Positions 56,123 to 64,000 of a stretch of DNA of 64,000 nt are shown piece by piece. The position numbers and the translations under genes are program-made. Origin of the DNA: Telopea speciosissima. Its lineage: Eukaryota; Streptophyta; Magnoliopsida; Proteales; Proteaceae. The notes beneath the pieces were generated by a model. It did no database searches and had not been told where the DNA came from. It saw nothing but the letters and a program-made list of their open reading frames with translations. The stretch covers positions 11,912,862 to 11,976,861 of the forward strand of contig NC_057918.1 in assembly GCF_018873765.1 (NCBI RefSeq), read 5' to 3'. Positions within the stretch are counted from its first letter, which is position 1, and every line of letters starts with the position of its first letter.

Positions 56123-57547
56123 TCACAATTGAGCTGCAATCTGCCTAAGAGAAATATAGGTACCCATAACTGCAACTGCTGTCCCCAACACCAAAATCCC
56201 ACCAATACTCACCAACTCTAAACTAAAGCTCTTAAAAGCGTTGTAGATCTTGAGATAGCAGGTGCATGGCAGCAAAATGGAGACCATGACACTTAAAAAT
56301 GCTCCAATGAACGCCATTAGGTACCCAAAAAATGGAATGCTTAGTGCCACAACGACAGTGCTGATCAACAGTACTGTTCTGATAAGGATGCTAATAGGCC
56401 TGCTGTTTCGGAATGGAAACCAGTCTTCAAGTGCTGTAGAAATTGGGCTGATCATAATTGCATACTTTGTGAAAGGATTGACTAATGTGGTGTAGATTGC
56501 TATCCTTGAGCTAAGCTTTCCAACAGGTAAGTTTAATGTCACTTGAGATTTCACGCCTTCTCCGTACATCAGGTAGCCTAAAACAGCCATTGTTCCGTAG
56601 TTGACGGTGCAAAGCATGAAGCACATGACCAACACCTGCAAGGAGGAACAAAACAAGGGAAATTCATCATCTCTGGGCAGGACTGATTGGAGAATTTAGA
56701 GCACAGGTTTACTGAGAAGAATGGTACAAACTAAGACGCAGGTACCATACTTACCCTGGGGAACTGGCTTTTATCTTTCATAGAAGTGCATAAAGTAGGA
56801 AGCACTGCATGACCACTGTAACTAAATGCAAATAAGCTGATAGCAGTGGGCACTCCATTCCACCTCACAAGTGTTCCTCTTTCATGAAATCCAACATGGT
56901 CAATTGCGCCAGCCCAAGCAACAGAACACACAACAACAATAGAAGCCAAAACTCCACCAGCAGAGACATAGGCAAGTAGACCCAAATTCTTTAACCACGT
57001 TGTGGGCAAGATTACAAGGGCTGAAAGCAGAACAAAACCCTGTTTTCCCCCAATTTTCAAGCTTCCAACATTGAAATTCATGTTTGGAAACAACTTCTCT
57101 AAATTATCACCCTCCAATATCAAAAATTCAACACAGATTAGATAGAGCTCAAGATACATGAATAGGGATATCATGGCTCTTCCTTTGTACCCAAAAGCAA
57201 GCTCACCAATATCAGGATAGGTTCTGACAAGTGGGTGCGCATCCATACATCGTCGTAAAAGTAAACCTGTGTAGTTACAGACTGCTGCCATGATAAAAAG
57301 AAGAAGCAAGCTCATCCACCCTCCTTCAGAAAGTGCATATGGGATCGATAATATCCCCACTCCTGCATAACACAAATAAAGATTACAATGATGATTATTC
57401 ATGACACGTAAAGGAGCATTTTTTTTTAACAGGGAAACTACTGCAGACTGAAAAACAAGAGAAAAAGAGACCTGATAAGGCGTTGACTCCATTAAAACAA
57501 GTGAGGAGGAAGGTGGTCCCTTTCTGTGCTTGGTTCTGGCTCTCCAT
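56123..57547 (-). CDS. AVT1: AVT1-type vacuolar amino-acid transporter, inverted diverged copy
   Basis: Exons on the minus strand are 57547-57472, 57362-56755 and 56635-56123, all GT-AG, giving 398 residues. The short N-terminus (MESQNQAQKGTTFLLTCFNG) lacks the acidic leader of the three plus-strand copies. Exon 2 is again 608 bp, so the intron positions are shared. Family blocks are present: VGILSIPYALSEGGW, YPDIGELAFGYKGR, FLILEGDNLEKLFP, GYLMYGEGVKSQVTLNLP and MGTYISLRQIAAQL. It differs from the tandem copies at many sites (for example SGHAVLPTLCTSM for CAHPVFPTLYTSM), so it split off earlier. No break was seen. A TTAAATAGC sequence about 70 bp before the ATG may serve as TATA box. Function is inferred from the family: proton-coupled amino-acid exchange at the tonoplast. 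Confidence 0.93.
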
Positions 57548-58298
57548 GGCTGCCTTCTGCTTGTGGGTTTCTACTCTTGGAATTGAAGGTTCACAGTGGC
57601 AATGGTGGGAGAGAAGGTGCTATTTAAGAGAGGAGAGGCCATCTCCACTGATGAACTTTTGGAGGGAGAAATTGTGGTTGAGTGGATATCCATTCAACTC
57701 AACATCAACATTAAAAAAAAAAAAACAAAAAAGAAGAAGAAAAAAACATTTGAAGAACCTTCCACTTCTCCATGTCCAGTCACTCACAAAGCTCCCCTGC
57801 TTTCTCGCGATTGCCCACTCTTTTGGAGTCTCATTTGATTCAATAGTGTACAATGCCCACCACCAGTAATTAAGTAAATGAGCTCAAAGGTTAGAAGCAA
57901 CTTGAGAACTAGAAAAAGAAAAAAATATTCTAATATAGCAAAAAAGGGAAAGAAAAGAAGAAGAAGAAGCAAACCGCAAACTGACTTCCTTATAACAGGA
58001 TAAACCTATTCTTATCATATATTTAAAAAGTTTCTCCTGAGTAAAGGCCAACTGGACTGTTGTTCCCTGCATACTTAACATGCATTTCTTTGCCACCCTC
58101 AGCTGGGTCCGGAAATGGTGCAGGACATCAGGTTAAATAACGTCCTTCCATTTCTCTCAGGTAGGAATCTCTGTTTCCCTCTCTGTTTGACTGTACTACA
58201 AGGATTTTGGATCTTGTGGGACCCACATTTGATGAAAACCCATCCAACAGTTGTCACTTGTGTTGCAGAATGTCCAAGAGACACATGTCAGGCGAGCG
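57548..58298. other. Upstream region of the inverted AVT1 gene
   Basis: It contains the probable leader and promoter of the minus-strand gene, an A-rich run near 57710-57755, and otherwise unassigned DNA. No coding similarity. Confidence 0.4.
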
Positions 58299-58440
58299 CG
58301 GATCATGTCTTGTACAAGTACCGTCCAAGGCCCTATAGGGCCAGTCACATTGAATCTACTCTGGGACGCACAAGAGGAGTGGATTACATGTGAGTGGCCC
58401 TGGAGGGCCTTGGATGGTACTTGTACAAGGACATGATCCG
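58299..58440. repeat. Foldback element (142 bp)
   Basis: CGGATCATGTCTTGTACAAG followed by TACCGTCCAAGGCCCT is mirrored by AGGGCCTTGGATGGTA and CTTGTACAAGGACATGATCCG. The arms pair for over 50 bp with few mismatches. I could not define a target duplication. A foldback MITE is likely. Confidence 0.75.
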
Positions 58441-60508
58441 GTCTCATGCCAATCACCTAGAGGAGTCTCAAAATTTGACTCAGCCTCATAAAATAAAATA
58501 AAAAGGAAAGGGTTTCCTGCCAGGCTTTGTAACCTTTACAATAGCACGGGGTCAATGGAAGCACCCTAGGCCATGCTTGAAAACAAAGAACCACCGTCTT
58601 GAGTGGGACGTGCGAAAGCCATTGCTTGTTCCTTTTTCCATTTGTTGGGTTTTGGGAACATCTGGAAATCAAGTGGGCAATGGGCGGGTGGTCATTTTAC
58701 TGCCGCTTGTGAGAGGGTGTAAATGAGCATTGTCGGGCAACATTCATTTTCCCAATAAAAATTTATGAAAAGAAAATTAACATAGATATCTCGTAGCATT
58801 GCTCAAAGTAAAACCAGTGATAAGAGTTACAAATTTGCATTTGATTCTAGAGCATCTACTCCAACGTTTATGCTTCACATACAGATACGGTTAGGTGATG
58901 ACATTTGTCCCTTTTGTTTTCATAAATACCCCTTCATATACTCTTATAATGGAGAACGGATCACCTTTGCTTTTTTTGGTAGAAACTGGATCACATACCT
59001 ATATGTGTATGGTTTGCATACAATTAAGTGATGACATGTGTCCTCAACCGCTGCCATTAACAAGGTATGACCTATAGCATTTATGAAAGCAAAAAGGCCA
59101 CATGTTACCACCTAATTGTACATAAAGGGTACACGTATGAGGTAGGTGATCCAAACACCTCATAAATTGACACATGTTATTACCCAACCGTACATGAAGG
59201 GTACACGTATAGGAAGGTGATTATGACTCATTGCATTTGGATGAGAATTGCAAGGTTTTAATTAACTCAAGTTTCCTTTACCAAAAAAAAAATAAACTCA
59301 GGTTTCATGTCCACGTTTCAAAGAATTGAAATCAGATTTGTTGAATCGGCTGATTTGGATCGGAATTGGTTATGGGTAATCTCGATTTTTGTATTCTTTT
59401 TTTTTTTGATTTGTCTTTTTTGATGTTCCATCTCTATTTGTTGCCATTTTTTTCTTGTTCTAGTAAATGAAATAGCAGAAAATCATAGAAATTTACCCCT
59501 TGTATGTAAACAAAATCTCTAGTTTATTTAATCCAAAACTCCATTTAAAAAAAAAAAAACATGGATTTGAGAATTCTTTGCTTATTTTTTTCAATTCAAA
59601 AATTTCCTGTTACTCATTCCAATTACTTGAACCGTGTTTATGTCAAATATTTGGTGGTTTGAGTTTTGATCATTTTTGTCACACAAATAGAATATTTCTC
59701 ACTTTTCTTTTTTTTGGATAGAAAATATTCCTCACAAAGTGGGAATATTTTGGTGTTTTGATCGATAACTCGGATGCTTTGATTGCACTCTGATAACTTC
59801 TTAAATCATAGGTGAAAGACTTTCCGCCAATTCAATCCAATCCAATCCAATCCAAAGGTTAGATGTCATAGCTTAGATGTTATCTCTTCACCGTAGATAA
59901 AGGGGAACTCAACCCTAGGTTAGATGTCATGGCTGATGTTCTCTCTTCACCGTAGATACAATAAGAAAAGTTGTTTTTTTTGTTTTTTTGTTTTTCTGTT
60001 TTTTTTTATTGAGAGTGGCTACATTGCACATACATTTGGTACTAAACACATGTTTCTACTTCAAAAAATGCCAGCGCTGAGTGTAAGTGCAGTGGAATCG
60101 AACTCTATTTGTTTGTTTCTATACTTCTACCCAAAAAAATATATATTCTATTAGAATCCACAAATAATGGAGGGTAAAAAGTGGATTAGTATATCAGATG
60201 ACAAAAACAAAGGTGTTAATCAGCCTAATTACCCTTCATTGTATACGTAAATGAAAAGAAGATTTAACAAAAGAAAAAAATTTAATACTGAACATTATAT
60301 GCTTCAGATTCAGACTCCACTAGTATGAAGTTTGGCAAAATAGGTGCACTACTGCTGTAGCACCACATGACATGATTTATGTATCCAACCAACAACACTA
60401 CTCCTTAGATGAATATAATTGAGTCTTATTTATTGGGTTGGTAATAAGACATGAATTCATTATCCAATTGCACATTTAAATAGTGAAAAACAAAAAAAAG
60501 GTGCCTAG
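58441..60508. other. Intergenic, short repeats only
   Basis: 58880-59220 has repeated blocks around TAAAGGGTACACGTAT / TGAAGGGTACACGTAT, part of an old repeat. 59835-59857 is a (CCAAT)-type run. The block GGTTAGATGTCAT...CTTCACCGTAGATA occurs twice (about 59858-59900 and 59919-59960). Poly(T) lies near 59975-60008. No gene seen. Confidence 0.45.
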
Positions 60509-60516
60509 CTCAGCTC

Positions 60517-60688
60517 GAATCGACATCCTTTACTTCCGCCTGCCCTTACTTCCGTGTGTATTCTATACACAATGAGGTGTGCAAAGACTGTCTTACCCCG
60601 CTCGAGCAAGGGTAAGGTGGTCTTTATGCACCCCGTTGTGTATAGGGTGCGCATGAAAATAGGAGCAGACGGAAGTAGAGGATCCGGA
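60517..60688. mobile_element. Hairpin hAT-type MITE, 'AAGGCGGT' family, copy D (172 bp)
   Basis: The ends GACATCCTTTACTTCCG and CGGAAGTAGAGGATC are inverted. The core AAGACTGTCTTACCCC...GGGTAAGGTGGTCTTT is shared with the copies near the AVT1 genes. A perfect 8-bp duplication CTCAGCTC flanks it (60509-60516 and 60689-60696). Confidence 0.85.
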
Positions 60689-60696
60689 CTCAGCTC

Positions 60697-61502
60697 AAAG
60701 AACTAATTAAAAGACTTATCAGAAAGAAAAAAAATTTTAAAAATCCATTTTAAGAATATAAGAATGAGAGGATGACGTATAAAAGGAGATGGTGCATTCA
60801 TGCAAGGAAACACTTGGGAAAGTAAAGGCTAGGAGGGCTTCTTTTATGTGAAGTTGTATGAATTGACTTGGGGGAGGGGGGGGGGGAGTGGATGAGATTT
60901 CTATGAAGATCGTTGGTGGCTGCTGAGATATGTGTGCAATACATTAGGCGCAGTGGGCATGCAGGGCAAAAGATAGTGGAAAGCACAAATGTCACCACCA
61001 GGAGAGAGAGAGATATGAGGGCTTCAAAATTTGAATAGGTTAAGACTTATGCCGTCACATATAGAGAAGTGAGGAGGAAAGGAGACCACACTTTTTCTTT
61101 TTCATAAAAAAAAAGGAGACCACATTTATGTCTTACAAAATATGCCTTATATGCCATAGAATTTTATTTATTTATTTATTTTTTGGATGGGGGGTAAGGA
61201 TGTACCATAGAAATGACTATCTATAAAAGTAAATGGTGGTGTGATGTCATCTATACATGAACTTTGATTTAACATACGTAGGTATGTGAGGGTCTTCTAC
61301 TCTTCTCGCACAGTAAAAATAAAGGGGACATATTCTATGTCTAAGAGTGTGGCCTCTGCGTCTACACGGTGATCAATGGTAACAAAAGCAAAAATATCAA
61401 TAGGGATGAGATTTTCATCTTTCATGGGGTGTGGGCGGTCATTTCGTCCTATCTTGTGTCTGACCGAAAGGGTTACTTATACTTTCGGGAGTTGGGCTCA
61501 TC
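60697..61502. other. Intergenic, nothing recognised
   Basis: AT-rich DNA with a G run near 60871-60886 and an ATTTATTT run near 61165. No coding or repeat structure beyond that. Confidence 0.4.
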
Positions 61503-61644
61503 TGTAGCGCGCCAGGGAGTGTAGCGCACATCCAACGGCCTGTAGTGCTTGGGCACGCAGCCCAACATGCTGCATGTGTGTTGGGCTGCATGCCCAAGCA
61601 CTACAGACTGTCGGATGGTGCGTTACACTTTCTGTCGTGCTACA
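61503..61644. repeat. Foldback element (about 142 bp)
   Basis: CTGTAGTGCTTGGGCACGCA with GCCCAACA is mirrored by TGTTGGGC and TGCATGCCCAAGCACTACAG. The outer parts TGTAGCGCGCCAGGGAGTG and CTTTCTGTCGTGCTACA also pair. The loop is only about 8 bases, so almost the whole element forms one hairpin. No target duplication was found. Confidence 0.75.
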
Positions 61645-61870
61645 AAGGACCCAAATCCCACTTTCGGACAATCTTCTTTTTTCAAAAAATAAAATATTCA
61701 ATAATGAAATGCCTCCTAAATTTGTCATGTGTTTTTGATAATAGGATTATAACACAAATAATTTTTTCTTTTTAAGAAAAAAACTTATTGTAATCAAAGT
61801 GATAACTTAAGAAGTTGTAATTTTACATTTTTTTTCCTTTTAAAATTTAAAGTAACATATTTTTTTGGAT

Positions 61871-62025
61871 AGAGAACGCTACCTAGTGTGTGCGGTGCCC
61901 TGCCCCTCCACATAATCATAGGGACACGCCCTAAGAATTTTTGCCTTTTTATGGAGGCACAATGGTCATTCCATGTGCCTTTGTGTCTGAGCGTAGGGGC
62001 AACACGCCTAGATAGCATTCTTTCT
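61871..62025. mobile_element. MITE-like repeat with AACGCTACCTAG ends
   Basis: AGAGAACGCTACCTAGTGTG at the left is mirrored by CACGCCTAGATAGCATTCTTTCT at the right. The interior is rich in GCCCCTCC/GGGACACGCC words. Related partial sequences lie near 29330, 42370-42540 and 63487-63590. No clear target duplication. Confidence 0.55.
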
Positions 62026-62504
62026 CCCTTTTTTTTTAAACAAGGGTAAATCATGTCATCTCTCATAAATATTACATTAAATAACTTTTAATTTTTTTAA
62101 AACTCTTTTTACTCTTTCATTAAATAACTTTTAGGAATAAAACAAGGGAAATCAAAAGAAGGCTACAAATTACAACTTTGTAGATCACTTTAAAAAAAAA
62201 AACTATATTAAGAAAAGCTAGATAAAACATCCATTACATCTTCCATGATAGATATCTTAATCCTATCATTTTTAGCTTTCCTAGCTAAAAATTGTACATA
62301 AAATACACAATTGTACATAAAATACATAGTCATCCATATTAAATAACATTACCAAATCCCTTCAACAACTTGTCCATATTAAATTACATGGACCTCCCCA
62401 AGACAAGTATCCCCAGTTCATTAAGTTGAAACCATTAATTAAAGCAAAACATTCATAAATGATCATATTACCCTTTATTAATGTAGTTATATCCTTTTAC
62501 CTTT

Positions 62505-62638
62505 CTCCAATTTGCTGTCCGCTCTAATTTCCTTCAATTCCTCACATAGGAGCGGAAATGATCACCCTACCCCTTGCCTGATCATTTCCGCACCTATGTG
62601 AGGAATTGGAAGAAATTGAAGTGGGCAGCGAATTGGAG
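62505..62638. repeat. Foldback element (134 bp)
   Basis: CTCCAATTTGCTGTCCGCT...AATTCCTCACATAGG...GCGGAAATGATCA is mirrored by TGATCATTTCCGC...CCTATGTGAGGAATT...GGCAGCGAATTGGAG. The arms are about 58 bp with few mismatches and a loop of about 18 bp. Target duplication not identified. Confidence 0.75.
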
Positions 62639-64000
62639 GGGACACCGATTCACTTTACAAAGCTCAAACCCATCCCCTCAATGTTAAATCGTTCCAACCT
62701 TATCTTCCGTAAATGATCACCACTCTATCTAGCTTGGTTTTCGAATTATATCAGAAAGGGCTTCCGAAGCCTCATTCAAACTAGCCTTGGACACCAAGTG
62801 CCCTTATGAATAATGACAGAAATTTTATCCATTCTATCTATACTCGAGTCACATCCAATTCTATCTCTATATTTGTTGATCAACACTCCAAATACATGCT
62901 AATTATATCCAACCAAAGTAAAGTAAAACATCCATTATTCAATTATTATTACCTTGACAACATCTTCCATCACATATCTGTACTTCAAGATTTTCCTCCA
63001 AACCCATGAAAAATCAGAACGACATGAAACAGTTCATAAGGAGTCCTTTTTGAGGAACATAAAATAGATCCAAGCGACCCATATACTTCTTTTATTCATA
63101 CCCAATAGAGTGCAAGAATTTGTTGTTATTAATACCTATCCATAAGAAAGCACTCATTAATTAAAGATTTGAGCTTCTAGATAACAGATTGGGGGAAACC
63201 AAACACGTACTCTAGTAATCCAATAACATACGCGGAAGCTTTGCATGATTGATCTAACCAACTCTTGGTGATCTGCATTAGAGAGAAGCTTTGATTTCCA
63301 TAATCAATGGATTTCTTTTATCCAAAATGGGGGACCAGTGATGAGTAGCCAACTTTTAAAAAATCAATGGGATGCTAAAAAATATTTGATTGGAAGGTGA
63401 CCTACAAAGAAGCTTGACATAGTTTAGCCACTCCTCCGTACCCTCTGAAACACCAACCAAGATGAAGGCCAAATGTTCTATGTGCCAGAGGCGTGCCTAG
63501 ACACATGGGAGTGGGCAAAATGACCACCCTGCCCCCCCCCCCGAATGGAAGGCCCATGTGTCTGAGCATAGGCTACGCTGTGGCATAGAGAACATCAGCT
63601 CCAAGATGAATTACTAACTACGGATAAAAGATTTCCCTTTTCAAATTTATTCACATGCTTTCAGATTATGCGGGATATTGTTTTTACTTTCTAGCTGCCA
63701 ATTAAACTCCCTCCGAAAATGAATGCAACAAGAAAGCTTCCTTTGAGATGCAGAATTACTCTCTCTCTCTCTCTCTCACAGCTTGATTTGCTTCAGTCAC
63801 AGACTTGCATCGAAGTTACAGATCAGACACCCAAAAAAAAAATGCTGGTACGCTAGCACTGTGTCTACCTCTCTCCATGGAAAAGTCTCCATGCCCCTCT
63901 CCCATCCCAGCCCCCCCATTGGTTGAGCTGATAGCTCCAAGAAAGCTGGCCACGTGCCCAACCTTATTCAATAACATTAAAAATTTGGTGAAAATTTAAC
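62639..64000. other. Right end of window, no supported gene
   Basis: Non-coding as far as I can see. 63487-63590 holds GTGCCTAGACACATGG and CATGTGTCTGAGCATAGG, inverted words of the CTAGGCACA-type repeat. A (CT)n run lies at 63759-63777. The last 200 bp have a short open frame running off the edge that I cannot judge. Confidence 0.4.

Overview
The window is nuclear DNA from a flowering plant, most likely a eudicot. It is AT-rich, its genes have long GT-AG introns, and its protein families are plant-specific or plant-typical: an EMB514/DOMINO1-type DUF3223 protein, AVT1 amino-acid transporters, a plant apyrase and a PLS-type PPR. Retroelements with initiator-Met tRNA primer sites and small hAT and Mutator-type elements are dense between and inside the genes. 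I cannot name the species.

Layout. From 1 to 20832 almost everything belongs to one minus-strand gene, an APY6-like apyrase. I place seven exons at 20832-20223, 12741-12629, 9144-9037, 5692-5638, 4284-4093, 4002-3905 and 3690-3494. The last exon or exons lie left of the window. Its introns are packed with nested elements: two halves of a Ty1-copia family in intron 1, a solo LTR and a hAT MITE in intron 2, an RTE-type LINE split by an LTR-like repeat that carries two tiny TRIMs in intron 3, and a hAT MITE split by the same LTR-like repeat in intron 7.

From 20833 to 32823 there is no host gene I can support. The region holds MITEs, microsatellites and a 1.63-kb Mutator-type element (30537-32170) with long terminal inverted repeats and a perfect 9-bp target duplication. 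It carries a fragment of what looks like a GRAS-type transcription-factor gene, so it resembles a Pack-MULE.

From 32824 to 46040 three AVT1-type vacuolar amino-acid transporter genes lie head to tail. The first two are intact and very similar; the third is a pseudogene with several frameshifts. A fourth, more diverged and intact copy is inverted at 57547-56123. Between them are an intact EMB514-like gene (47223-52061) with a 4-kb intron and a decayed PPR pseudogene (about 54841-55994). Copies of a hairpin-forming hAT MITE sit in or near each of the three direct AVT1 copies but have different target duplications, so they inserted independently.

From 57548 to 64000 I see only MITEs, foldback sequences, short tandem repeats and unassigned DNA. 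No tRNA, rRNA, CRISPR or organelle-derived insert was recognised. The genes do not form a pathway. The clear biological themes are local duplication of AVT1 transporters and repeated transposon capture and nesting inside a housekeeping-type gene.
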